A stretch of 64,000 bases of DNA from Entoloma clypeatum (lineage: Eukaryota; Basidiomycota; Agaricomycetes; Agaricales; Entolomataceae). Shown here piece by piece: positions 1 through 11,106 of the stretch. How positions within the stretch are numbered: the stretch's first letter is position 1; the number at the start of each line of letters is the position of its first letter. The translations under genes were made by a program, and so were the position numbers. Where the stretch lies: the NCBI GenBank assembly GCA_963565915.1, contig OY751493.1:3162001-3226000 (forward strand), read 5' to 3'. Under the pieces are notes generated by a model. The model was given only the letters and a program-made list of their open reading frames with translations, was not told the origin of the DNA and made no database searches.

Positions 1-3000
1 CAGGGGGATCACTCGACGGCAATGTGGACAGCTGACAGACCTCGTCGAAAAGCTCTCTTATCTGGACACGAGCGTCCAATTCACGACCAACGGTGACGAA
101 TAACCCGTGTTCCGCGATGCTTTTTATATAGCCACGAACAGTCTCGCCTGCATGCAAGTCACAGATATCCTTGACTTCGTGATCAATAACAGTTGTGATT
201 TGGCCAGGATACATCCGCGATTGACGAGTTGACAGAATGAGTTGTTTTTTGGCGTGGTGGATGTCCACAACCGCGGCCTTGAGGATAGAGTCGATTTCAG
301 GGAAAGGAACGCCTGCCTCATAATCATCCGAGGTATCTGTGGGATGTAGTATGCCTCCAATATGAGCAGCTATTTTCACCAAGCTGCCGAGACGAGTATG
401 GCGTGTGACACGTCCTCCAACGATCTGGCCAAGGGCTACTGACTCCATAGACAAAGCGCCCTTCGGTGTGGAGGGCTTGGTCCTGGGTTTGTTGGCAACG
501 ATTACAAATCCCTTCTCTGCATTCCTCGTAACGACGACAAGTTCCTCCAACTTGTCACCAGCTTTCAGCCCGACACGAAGCTGAGGTAATGACAGGCCAC
601 GATGGTTTGCAAGGTTTTTGAGGGAAATGAGAGCGCGGACTCCTGTAGATTGAAGGGTAAGGGCCGCGTTGTCCTTGTGGACTTCCATGACTGTGGCTTC
701 AATGATGTCTCCAATCTCCACAGCAGCTGTGTCCGTCACAGGAGGGTTGAAGGTGGAGGCGGCTTGCCGAATGCTGGCAATAATCTGCCGCTGCTGGCGC
801 TCAACGGAAAGAATGCGTACTTTGATAACGCGTCCGACAGGAAAAGAATGCGGTAGATTACTGATCGGCGTTTCGCTTGATTTTGGTTTGGTTGAATACA
901 CGGGGACTTGTTAGATAGTTCACGAACATACCTAACCTCTTTCAGAGGGACCAGTGCTTTCAAAGTGTTGTAAAACTCGACCATTAGGTGTTTGTCATGA
1001 ACTTTGAAGACAACACCAAGGGTAACGATGCCGGGTTTTATATCATCAAAGTTTGATAGAACAGGTAATGTTGAATCCACCAGGGTCTTTTTGGCAGTGA
1101 GTGAAATACGTTTACGGGTCGGGTCGACCATAAGAACCTTGAATAAATGGCAAAATGAGAGATAAGCTTAAAACAAGGTGATAAGAGGAACATACCCGAC
1201 ATTTGATACTTTTTCCGGGTTTGAAGCGTTTAGAAGGATGCTTCAAAGCAATGTCCGCGTAATGGTTCGGCCAAACGACACCGTCTATGTTGCCTGACAG
1301 AGAAACGAACAGACCATTGTCGGACAATTTTTTGACAGTCCCTTTGATGACTTCACCGACTTCTACATCTCCCACCTGTATGAATCGCTGTTCAAGGATT
1401 GATGGTTTGAAGGACAACTGGAGAAGTCCATCAAATGCGAAATAACCAAGTACGCGTGCTCGATGTATTGAGTTAATCTTCCAAGGCCCAGTAAAGGAAA
1501 TTGAAGGGACGTGGTCATCAGATATATGGGATATCTGGATTGCAGTCAGTTTGAGAGTTGAGCTCATGAACTGAGCCAACCAACATGTACAAAGCCTTCA
1601 AGTCCGGGTTCGACTTCTGCATAAAGGCCGCGTTCGGATTCCAACTTCAGAACCTTCACTACTTCCAAAACTTTGCCTAAGGGATACTCCATTTGCATCG
1701 TCTGCGTCCCCGACGTCCCGACATGCTTCGATCGCAGAGATACCACATGGTCCGAAAGACTCAATGCAAACCGTGGAGGCGTCGAAGAGAAGCTGTACAG
1801 GACTCGAGCTTTGACTTTTTTACCGACTTTAATCGGCTTCTCCGGAGAACCACGCCGCAGGTGTGTCTGATCGACTGTTCCTTCGAAGAAACCGAGGACT
1901 TGAAGGTTAAGACCTGTGGGTTGCACGGCGGTCACAAGGGTTTGGACAAGCGCGCCTGGAAGCATAGAAGAGGCATTCGTCAGTTCTGAAAGCTAGATGT
2001 GCAGTGTGTTAGTGATAAGGGTAAGAAGACTGAGAGATATTCGCTCACAGAGGAAGAAGCAAATGTGTCAGGATTTGCGTCGACGGTACAGGTACGACCA
2101 TTGCTAGACATGCTCGTTAATGTGACCTCTAGAAGTTGACCGATGTGGAGTCTTTCTCCCTCTGAAGATCCCTTTTGCTTTGAGTTTTTGAAAGGTAAAA
2201 ACGCGGATATGTTTGGAATTCCAAGGTTGAGGATATAGCCATGATCCTCTATGCTCTTCACAGCAGCCGTTATTGTCTGTGTGTGTGGCAAAGATCAATT
2301 CACACAAAACCAATTCGAAAGATACGACGTACAAAACCTGCTTTCAGATCGGACATCTGGACCCCAGCGTTGACTTGGTCAGGCAGGAGGCTCAGCTCCA
2401 CCCTCCGACTGGACTTGACTATTTCGTCTCGGGATTTGCCAATGATAGAAGCGTCTGTCGATCCAGGAGCATGGATGACAGTGACGACTGAGCGAACGTA
2501 TTGCCCTTCCCGGAAGATTTCATGCAGGTCAGGGATGTGAGGTTTCCGTACTCGTTCACTGTCGTCTTCTTCTCCACTGGGCTCTTCCTCAGAGTCATCC
2601 TGGTCGTCAGTAAGACTTTCCAGGAGGCGCGTGAGTTCGGAGGAGATGTTGGTTATTGGAACATGCGCAAATAGTTGATGAGGGAGGGATACAATGAGGG
2701 AGAGGGGTTGAATGGAGACGATCTGACCCAGAATCTTCATGCCCGCATTCATCCGCTAGAATAATCAGGCTCGGACGGAAAGGACTGGACTTCAGGCAAA
2801 ACGTGACGGACTTTATAGTTCAAATGCTCGATACGTATCTTGTCATTCTTATCTGTTTGGAGGTTTCCGTTTTGTTCGTGTACAGCAATCTTCCCTTTCT
2901 TCTTTTTTGAGGTCTTGGACTGAGGATACGTCGGTTGTAGATACAGCAATTAGAGATTGCGACACACACCTCGAACAGTTCCTCATTGGCTTCCTTGATC

Positions 3001-3182
3001 GCTTCAGCTCTGATTGCCTTGACCTCGAGGGGAGTGAAAGAGGTCCCACCACCTCTCGGGAAATCTACTTCGTGCGTGACAAGACTCTCTGTAGTTCCAG
3101 AGGGACCTGCATCTGTAACCTTTGTTTTTTTCGACTCGCGGGAAGTCGAAGAGTCCTCCAAAGAGCGCTTCTGGGCGGGCAT
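1..3182 (-). CDS. RRP5: rRNA biogenesis protein RRP5 (N-terminal part; gene runs off the left edge)
   Basis: RRP5 is a nucleolar S1-repeat RNA-binding protein needed to cleave pre-rRNA for both ribosomal subunits. The chosen start at 3182 opens with MPAQKRSLEDSS, followed by a Lys-rich tail and the PRGGGTSFTPLE motif typical of the family N-terminus. Further exons on the minus strand (about 2300-2752, 1980-2291, 1564-1965, 1112-1579, 736-1131 and onward to base 1) carry consecutive S1 beta-barrel repeats with phrases such as GVVWPNHYAD and GYILNLGIPNISAFLP. Short introns separate them. The C-terminal S1 repeats and the HAT repeats lie outside the window, so the record is partial. An acidic loop (DDQDDSEEEPSGEEDDS) falls between early repeats. 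The start codon is 87 bp from that of SF3A2 on the other strand. The family call is firm; individual exon edges were not all resolved. Confidence 0.9.
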
Positions 3183-3269
3183 TGCGCAGGAGGAGCTGTG
3201 ATTTTTTGGCGCGATGGGGTATGTCAACCCGCTTACATCATCTGAACGTACTCTTTCTGTCCACTGATC
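3183..3269. promoter_or_regulatory. Divergent intergenic region RRP5 / SF3A2 (87 bp)
   Basis: These 87 bp separate the two start codons, so both 5' leaders and any shared promoter must lie here or extend into the opposite gene. I see no clear TATA box. Confidence 0.5.
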
Positions 3270-4151
3270 ATGGGTACGTCCCTTCTGCCTCTTCCGTGTC
3301 CTACTACTCTGACGTTTATGCCTCAGATTATCAGGTTTTTCCTCTCCCCTCTTATGGGTTGCCGAATGCTGACTTTCTTTCATCACAGAATCGAGTCGGT
3401 TCAAAGTTCGGTGGAGGAGGTGTTGCCGGAGCGTCCGAAACCAACGTCGACAGGCGCGAGCGTCTGCGGAAACTCGCGCTCGAGACGATAGACCTTGCCA
3501 AAGTGTGTTTTTTTCATTGTGTCTCGTGGACCGGTCTTTCTCATATCATTACAGGATCCGTACATTCTGCGCAACCACCTCGGATCACTCGAATGCCGCC
3601 TCTGCTTGACATTGCACACGAACGAGGGCTCCTACCTGGCGCATACGCAGGGGAAAAAGCACCAGACCAATCTAGCCCGTCGGGCTGCCCGCGATGCCAA
3701 GGACACTCAATTAATGATCGCCCCGGCACAAAGCAACATCCAGCGCAAGGTTTTTCTCAAGATTGGTCGGCCTGGGTACAGAGTCACCAAAGTGCGTGAC
3801 GTCGATACGGGAAAGGAAGGGATGATGGTACAGGTTCATCTACCTCAAGTTAAACCTGGTGTCCTGCCTCGACGACGTTTCATGAGCGCATGGGAACAAA
3901 AGAGGGAGCCGCCGAATAAAGCCTATCAATATCTCATTGCAAGTGGACGAACCTTGTTTTTGGCTGCCACATATTGACCTTCTTCGCCGTTCAACTAGGT
4001 CGCTGCGGAGCCATACGAGACAATTGCTTTCCGCATTCCAGCCCGTGAAATTGAAGACGAGGCTGATGATGCGGGCTACTGGAATTGGTCCCACTGGGAC
4101 CCAGACACCAAGCAATACAGCTTCCAGTTCATGTTCCGCCTTAATTATTAA
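3270..4151 (+). CDS. SF3A2: Splicing factor 3A subunit 2 (SF3a66 / Prp11)
   Basis: This is a U2 snRNP component of the SF3a complex, acting in branch-site recognition in the nucleus. The model joins 3270-3273, 3327-3334, 3389-3502, 3555-3938 and 3999-4151, giving 220 aa. It starts MDYQNRVGSKFGG and has the matrin-type zinc finger with CRLCLTLH and HTQGKKH, then the C-terminal block AAEPYETIAFRIP. Two things are odd. The first exon holds only ATGG and the second only 8 nt, yet this is the only join I found that restores the family N-terminus. The last intron (3939-3998) begins GCAAGT, a GC-AG intron; a GT donor four bases later breaks the frame and loses the conserved AAEPYE. The protein is the short fungal form, without the proline-rich repeats of animal SF3A2. 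Confidence 0.93.
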
Positions 4152-4456
4152 TCCTATGGTTTGTACTCGTGCATCGTGTATTCCTCAATGACTATCTGCA
4201 TGTTGTACTTTTGTCAGAATGGTTAATCCTTTGGGGTCCAAGGATGTCTCTAATGATGACTCTAGTTAGCTTACAACTTTCAAGTACCAAGAACACACGT
4301 ACGAAACAAATGAATACAGAAAGTAGTGCAAGGTATCAGTGAATGAACAGGCTCTATAGGATATATGCTGTCCGATGCTCATCATAAAAATACACCTCAA
4401 CGAAAACAGTTGAAGAAACCGACAAAAAGGGGGGGGAAAGTCCGTTCTCAAATGAC
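4152..4456. other. Convergent intergenic region, no gene seen
   Basis: This AT-richer stretch of 305 bp holds the 3' ends of SF3A2 and the minus-strand gene that follows. No ORF or RNA gene is supported. Confidence 0.6.
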
Positions 4457-6782
4457 TTATAAATCGGTCCTTCGCTTGCTCAACACCTTTCTAGGATTGG
4501 GGTGACTGATGTTTGATTGGGGCGGAGCTTTGGTGACACTGCGATAGTCAATCACCGGCTCAAACGAAAGGGGTGTGGTTGAGGAAAAAGGGAGCGCAGG
4601 CATCGGAAGGCCCTGTACACTGCCTCGCTTTCTCAACTTGTTATTTTGGGGCACAAAAACGGGTATTTCTTGAGCTCGCCGGGACAGGCCATCAGTAAAA
4701 GTAGAAGGGAGCACCGTTGGTGGTGAAGGCGGTCGATGCCGAGGTGGCCCGCCATTTGAATTCGCGTATCGCGGAGGCGGCGGATGTGACCGGTGTCGAG
4801 GCGGAACTGGCTGTGAGCCCTGCAGGGGTGCAGGCATGACAAGGCGTTTTGGCACATGATGTGGTCGCGGAGGTTTCCTCGTATTTCCAGAACTCGCGGA
4901 CAGAGTGCTATTGTCAGTAACAGTTTGCTGGAGACTGCGACCATCTTGATCGCGTGATCGCGGTTGGCCAGATCCATTTTCATTTTGAAGACGATTGGGA
5001 ACAGATATGTGGGTCGCAATTATCCCAGCCCGAGCAATGCTGGGTGGTTCTGGGCCCCGATGATCGAGGTCGAAGTGAGGGGCCTGATCCAGTTCAAAGA
5101 CTGGTGTTTGAGATGGATGAGAGGTTGATCTCCCAGTGCTTGGTCCGACCACCATGCTTCTGGTGTACCGCGGCAGATCCTGTTTGCTTCGCCCATTCTC
5201 CCACGTTTCAAAAGCCTGTGACGAATGGCGCTGTTGTTCATCCATAGATCTACCAGCAGCTTTCGCCTGGTCACGTCGTAGAGCCTGCATACGAGGTGGG
5301 AGGCGAGGATTGTTATGGTTTGGGCGATGCACAGTGGAAGGCGGGCGATCGCTAAGGGGAACTTGGACTCCGAGAGAGTGAACTGGTGGAATGAGGTTGG
5401 GCAGCCCCATGGTATATGTAGATTCCTCAAGGATTGGTTGGATCATTTGGGTGTTGTCCGTAAACGGTTTAGAAATAGTAGGAGCGGGTTGGGGAATGCC
5501 TAGGCGACGATCGTGCTCGGAAGCGGCTCTATCCAGAGACATGTTGTTATTGTAGAGATTTGGATTATCAGCGGGTCTATATCCCTTCTGGCTTTCCGAA
5601 TATCTGCGACTCTGGTATTCATGGCCGGAAAACTGTGAAGGACGCCCAGGATGAGCTTGTTGGAACTGAAATTCATATGGGAGAATCTGGCCAGGGGTGA
5701 GATTCAGCGACATTCCAGGAGGAACGTACGGAATAGGCGCCTTAGATCTTTGCGGTCGATGTGACTGGCAAAAAGTACGTCAATTATAGAGTTTGAAATT
5801 CACAATTGCCGAAGAGAAATTACATTGGAAGGTCTGTCCTGAATAGAAGACCGGGAGGCCGGTGGGTACTGTAAAACATCTTAAGACCCTGCTGAGAAGG
5901 CACATGGAGAACTAGGTCATGTACCTCGTACTGACTACCTATATTGTGCAGTGCCTGCTTTTTCTCCTCCGTAGATTCTGGCATAAAGGCTTTGAGAACG
6001 GCCTCGTAAGGGCCACCATGATGAACTGGCAAACCCATCGGGTTGCTCTCGTCCAGTTCGTCAATACGGTCGAGTTCGTGAGCATTTATGGCTACACCAC
6101 CGATGATGTGTCGAGCAGCGGCTGTGGGGGGTGGCTTCAAATCCGTGGCAGCAGTGGTTTCGAGGCGGGCTGGTGCAAGGGAATCTGATGGGGTCTGCAT
6201 CTCCGCGGCGACCGTCGTTTTATTAGAAGGGACGGCTTCATACGCCGGAGGAGGTCCTGCCAAGTGTATCGTAAGCTGATGATGGGCTTCAGAAACCACC
6301 TTTGTCTCTGGGTGTATCTTGCGCCAAAACAGAGTCATGGAATTCTTTTTCTTTTCGGACGGCGAACTTGAGGGTTTAGTGTCGGTGATTGCGGGGATTT
6401 GTGGTGTAGAGCTGAAAGAGTGAGAATCGTGCGACGTTGGAACAGTGGAATGAGAGGATGTAGATGTCGAAGATGTAGATTCGTGAGAGATAGTGGTGGT
6501 GTTGTCGTCCACACCGCCGGGGGCATGAGCATCGGTGGTCGATGATGGGATGGCAAGGGGAGGCAGAGGGTTCATGCCCGAGGGGAATTTCCAAGGATCA
6601 TGGCTCTTTGCGAAGAAAGGATGGGCGAGTGGGTCAGGCGAGAAGGCTGGATCATCGTATAATTTGGAGCTCGGAGGAAGACGTTTGGAACTTCGCCCAA
6701 GACTGTCGCTTTGGGCCAGTGGAGCCTCATCTGCGAGGCGGGTGAAAGCCCAGAGGCGTCTATCGTGGGTATGGTGATACAT
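4457..6782 (-). CDS. Disordered hypothetical protein, possibly Pal1-like (two ORF blocks)
   Basis: Two long minus-strand reading frames (5820-6782 and 4457 to about 5760) look like one intron-containing gene. The 5' block starts MYHHTHDRRLWAF, is rich in Ser, Thr and Pro, and ends with a conserved-looking patch, IDELDESNPMGLPVHHGGPYEAV, which resembles the HH-GP core of fungal Pal1 cell-morphology proteins. The 3' block reads SHRPQRSKAPIPYVPPGM then LNLTPGQILPYEF, followed by Pro/Arg-rich low complexity. The phase at the join is not resolved. The obvious acceptor near 5763 is phase 0, while the donor next to the first block's stop is phase 2. Another acceptor 18 nt further on would fit. It could instead be two genes or contain a sequencing error. 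The Pal1 resemblance comes from memory of the motif and is tentative. Confidence 0.5.
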
Positions 6783-7037
6783 CTGGGACGCGCTGAGCGT
6801 CGAGATAAGGAAAAGAATAAAAGAGTGCGTCAATTTATGCACGACGGCCAGAGGCACAACGTGCATCAGGCCAGGGCTCGACGTCCGACCCCGACTTCAC
6901 GTAATCTAATCACCAAATGAATCATTTTATATGTAGAAACTATGAATGTCTTCCAAAGATGTCATAAATGCTTGTGGAGAGTGAAAAAAAATTGGCTTGA
7001 TGTTAGTTCATAGTCAAAAGGTCCGATCGCATTCTCT
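6783..7037. other. Intergenic region
   Basis: 255 bp between the start of one minus-strand gene and the stop of the next. No feature recognised. Confidence 0.5.
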
Positions 7038-9021
7038 TTAAACACCATATCCCATACGACGTGGAGCAATCCCTTGAGTTCCGCTACCAACCACCCGCGA
7101 CACAGAAGGAGCGGGAAGTCGCGAGGCACTGCCCGAGCGAGGCAATGTCGATGCGGCGCCCGCTTTATACTTCATTGGCATCCGAAGACCACTTGCAGTC
7201 GTAGTCAATGGTTTTTTCTGCGCAGCAGGAACAGTACCAGACACCGCGACAGCGACTCTTCTGGGTGCCGTAGAATTTGCGAATGGTATCTTTTGCGTTC
7301 CTGTAGTGTCATGCATTATCTTTGATTGGCTTTCAACAACGGGGACGCGTCGTGGCCCCGTGCCAGTGGCTGTGACTGGAAGGGGTGCTGCTGCGAATAC
7401 TCGACTGAGTCCCATGCCTCGTCTAAACGCCGTGACGGATGGAGGTGGAGGGGCTTGCTTCGCTGTTGCCGCTACAGACGACGAAGCTGGCACTGATCTC
7501 TCTGCACGACTTGCCGCGGCAGGCCCCACTAAGGGATGGGACGACGGGGATTTCTCTTGGCTGATCCGCATTGCTCTCTTCACGATTCGTAAAGCCGGAA
7601 CTGCTGGCTTCGGTAATACTGGAATGCTGCGAGAGGCTGCCAGTGGTGTAGACAAGGCAGAGACCAGAATCGGTTCGATGTTAGATACAGGAAGGGCGGG
7701 GGTGACTGGGCCAAATGTCAGAATGGCAAGTTCAAAGTTAGGGTGCAGAAACCAACCTGCATCTGGGATTTCTGCAAAAACAAAAGAGGAAGATGATGGG
7801 GAATTTGGGTTGGAGCCGAGACTGGAACGTTTACTGAAAAACGCAGGTTTGTGTCCCAAGGCTGGCACTCGCAAAGATGAACACATGTAGGTCTCAAAAT
7901 CGAAAGCGGACTTACCGGGAGAATCTAGCGGACTTGGTTGTGTTGATGGTGTGCCCTGAGCCTGAGGACCTGTGGCGCTTTTCGTTATAAGCGAGAAAGA
8001 GGGAATGTCAGGATGGACATACTTTTGAGCGGTGGATTTGCGACATTCAAGAGTCGCACACGAGCTAGATAGAATCATGAGTAGATAATTGGACAGAAAG
8101 GTAAGATGTGGGACCTGGTTCCTCCTTGTCTTCAAGCTTCATCCTTTCCAAAGCCCTCTCCAAATTTGCTTCCTCAACAGCTATATCGAAACTATCATCC
8201 TCGTCCATGGCATTTAGGAAAGAGTCCATGCCGTTGGCGGCGGTAAAGAAAGAGATTTTGTCATTCAAGAGGTCAAAACTGGTTTCCGCCGACTGGAGAT
8301 GGAGCTGGAATGAGGCGTGAAGATCGACAGAGCAACGGTTTGTATCATGGGGCAATGAATTTAGGGGGCGCGGTCTCAAAGTTGAGGTGGGGGAGGATGA
8401 TACTTCGGAAGAAATGGTTGCAAGTTGATGGGAGTTGTCCGTTTGGACAGCGGACTGGGAGGGAGAGTCGGAATATGTGATGACAATGTCTGGAGTTGTA
8501 GTTGAGATATCCGGGGAAGGAACGGGTTGTGTGCTGGGAGGCGGATTTGTGACGAGGAGGGTGGGGACAATGGGAGGGGGTGTAGGGCTTGGATGAGGAT
8601 GGGTTGCGGGGAGTGAGAAAACAGCAGGGCGTTTGTATATCTTTGTGCGAGCGACGGGGGTGGTATCCGATTCTATGGGAAGCTCGGCAAGGGGTGTACG
8701 CGCTATGGCTGGGGACGACAGGATGAGGCGGGTTGGGGTTGTGGCAGGGAGGACGAAGTTTTGAGTATCGTCATCGTCGTCATCAGCGCCTTCGAGTTGG
8801 TGCTCGTCGGTGAGCATTGCGAGGGTGGAGGGGTCATCCGTGGTGAGGTCGCCGACGTCGACGAGACGACGTGTGAGGACGACGGGGTTGTGGTGTTTGG
8901 GACGAGGGAAGAGGGCGAGGGGGCTGGAGTTTTCCTTGTCGGAGTCTGGGGAGGGGGCATCGCGTGGGGGGGAGACAAGGGGGTCGAAGAGGGAGAGGAG
9001 GCTGTGACGAGGATAGTGCAT
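7038..9021 (-). CDS. Hypothetical disordered protein
   Basis: I do not recognise this protein. It starts MHYPRHSLLSLFDPLVSPP at 9021 and has an early SPDSDKENSSP patch (a KEN-box-like KEN, often an APC/C degron), an Asp run (EGADDDDDDTQ), then long Pro/Ser/Thr-rich stretches and a basic C-terminus ending RRMGYGV. At least two introns interrupt it, near 8050-8120 and about 7790-7916; the exact splice phase of the first is unresolved. The composition is almost wholly that of an intrinsically disordered protein. The start lies 78 bp from the SLD2 start on the other strand. Confidence 0.6.
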
Positions 9022-9099
9022 TGAAGAGTGGAGAGTCGAGAAGACTTGTGCGGCGGTTCAAATCCCGTGTTTGTCTCTGTTGACGCGTCGGTGCTTACC
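9022..9099. promoter_or_regulatory. Divergent intergenic region hypothetical / SLD2 (78 bp)
   Basis: Only 78 bp separate the start codons. The region contains GGTTCAAATCCCG, which looks like a tRNA B box, but no matching A box or cloverleaf is present. Confidence 0.4.
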
Positions 9100-10628
9100 A
9101 TGGACATCGTGACTTCCACGTCGGTCAAGGCAGCGATCAAGGCCTGGGAGCGCAACTTCAAGGCCACCCACCGTCGCGAGCCCACCGTCGACGACATCAA
9201 GCAGCACCCCTCCATCGGTCCGTCCTCTCTCCCTCTCCACTCCCTCCCTCTCAACCTCCCTCTCCCCCAGCCGACAAGTACAGACTCTACAAGAAACTCT
9301 CCAAGGCGGCCACGGCCCCCACCACTCCCCCGCAGCCATCCCGTCCCAGCCTCCCCCACTCCCGCCCCGCACAATCCACCGCCCCTCTCACATCCTTCAA
9401 TCCCTTCTCCCCCCAGAAAAACAGGCCCAAGCAGGAGCCACCCACCAATCCTTATCCCCTCCTGCTCTTGGCCTCGTCCCTGACCCCTCCTGCCCCGTCC
9501 ACCGCCCTTTACAGAGCCCAAAAACGTCTCCGAGGCGAGCCCGTCTCTCCTTCCCCCAACAAGGGAAAGCGGCCCAGGCTTGGTTCCCATACCTTGCCAG
9601 CACCTCCCGACTCGTCCAGCAGCGAGGATGACGCTGACGCCCACACTCCCTCGTACTTTCTCTCCAACTCCCCTGTCAAGGCTTCTCGAGGTTCCAAATC
9701 CTTTAAACTTCTTTTTCATGATACCACCAAATCAGATCCCTCGGTGTCTACATCGACCCTCATGCGGACCAAAAGCACTCGAGCACTCTTTGCAGGCAAA
9801 TCAGTCACCACATCCGATGATCATCTCACTCTGGATCTCACCACAAACAAAGGCACGATCAAGTCCATAGACCCGTCTACTTCCAGAGTGAATCTGAAGA
9901 CTGAAATTTTACCTCCCACAGACCGATCAGAAGTCAACAAGGCGGCCAAACGCTCTCTATCCACATCAGACCCGGAGGACGCAATTCCAATTTCCGCGGC
10001 AGGTCCGTCTATTCTACCACCCTCGCCACCTCCACTCGACTGTTCGACTCGTGCCAACAAATTTTCCGGCACAAAGTCCAAAGCAGCAAAGCCCACCGGC
10101 CGAAAAAAAAACAAGTCTGCCCACTCCTCTGATCACTCCAACGGTGAGGAGAGCTCAGAGGACATGACCAAGACCAACATAAAGATAGTTAGTAGAATGC
10201 ATTCCCGATTACGGAACAACGGTACAGCCATCATGCGGCAACAGCCAGACGAAGGTGACCTCGATTCTGATCTGGACCCTATCCTTGCCCACGCCCTCCG
10301 CGTTTTGCCGCATGGCCCTGGATCACCTCGACCCCCAGGTGCTCAACTCGAGGGTAAATTCGAAGTTGATCTACCTGACAAGCTTCGAAATGTCCTGGCC
10401 CTAGAGTCTGTCGAGCCAAAGGCACGCAGTTTCCGAGAAGAGCGGTTGGTCAAAGGACTTGTGTCCGGTACCAGGGTTACGCGTTATGATCCCGTCAAAG
10501 GAGGGGAGATTTGGGACGCCGGTGAGGACAACGCCGCATCCAGAGGAGATGTAGATACCTGGAGGGACACAGAGGGAGAGGATGATTGGGAGGGTGAACC
10601 CGTTCCTTGGGAGGTTGGCGAGTTGTAG
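9100..10628 (+). CDS. SLD2: DNA replication regulator SLD2
   Basis: Sld2 (RecQ4 N-terminus-like) is phosphorylated by CDK and bridges Dpb11 to the pre-loading complex at replication origins. The model joins 9100-9217 and 9271-10628, giving 491 aa. The N-terminal signature is clear: AAIKAWERNFKATHRREP then DDIKQHPSIADKYRLYKKL, the first helix pair of the family, with one 53-nt intron inside it. The rest is Ser/Pro-rich with many SP or TP dipeptides (for example VSPSPNK), as expected for a CDK target, and ends in an acidic Trp-containing tail. No helicase domain is present, as in yeast Sld2. Confidence 0.85.
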
Positions 10629-11106
10629 ACTCCCGATGACGGCATGTCGTGCTTCTGCAGAAGTGTGTATCTCCGTGTTTACTATCGTTATTCACCGCTG
10701 TTTTACGTCCGTGTCCCTCAAGATCGAAGCTGTTTCATGAAATTAACGCATCGTCTACACCGCAAATGAAGCGTGTTTTCAATCCATGCGAGAAACATGT
10801 TGGTTGTTCGATAACGTGTAATGAACGACTTGTCCTTTCCCCAAAACAATCTGTCTTTGTTTATTGCATCCTCAGAACAGATTTTGAAACCATCAAGGGA
10901 GAGGTTCAGATACACTTTCAAACGCATCCATCTGTCGCCTCGCAGCCAAAGCGTGGTAGGCTGGTAGGCCTCTCGTCTTCACAAATTGGACTTGATCGAA
11001 TACCACGCGAAATGGGTGATCTACACATGTTGAAACCGTGCATCCTACGCGTTCTCAATGAATCTCCAACGGTTATAAACCAATCGCCTCTACGTTGGAC
11101 AAGGGC
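10629..11106. other. Intergenic region, no gene seen
   Basis: 478 bp between SLD2 and the F-box-like gene on the same strand. It should hold the SLD2 3' end and the next promoter. ORFs here are short and lack family signals, and no tRNA is evident. Confidence 0.5.

Noticed and set aside
602..1989. Plus-strand ORFs opposite RRP5
   Set aside because: They are shadows of the minus-strand S1 repeats and carry no motif of their own.
9022..9099. GGTTCAAATCCCG, a tRNA B-box-like word, between two genes
   Set aside because: No A box at the right distance and no cloverleaf can be folded around it; the space is only 78 bp and bounded by start codons.
8703..9719. 338-aa minus-strand ORF covering the SLD2 start
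   Set aside because: It is the antisense of SLD2 exon sequence and of the divergent gene; Gly/Arg-rich with no family signal.
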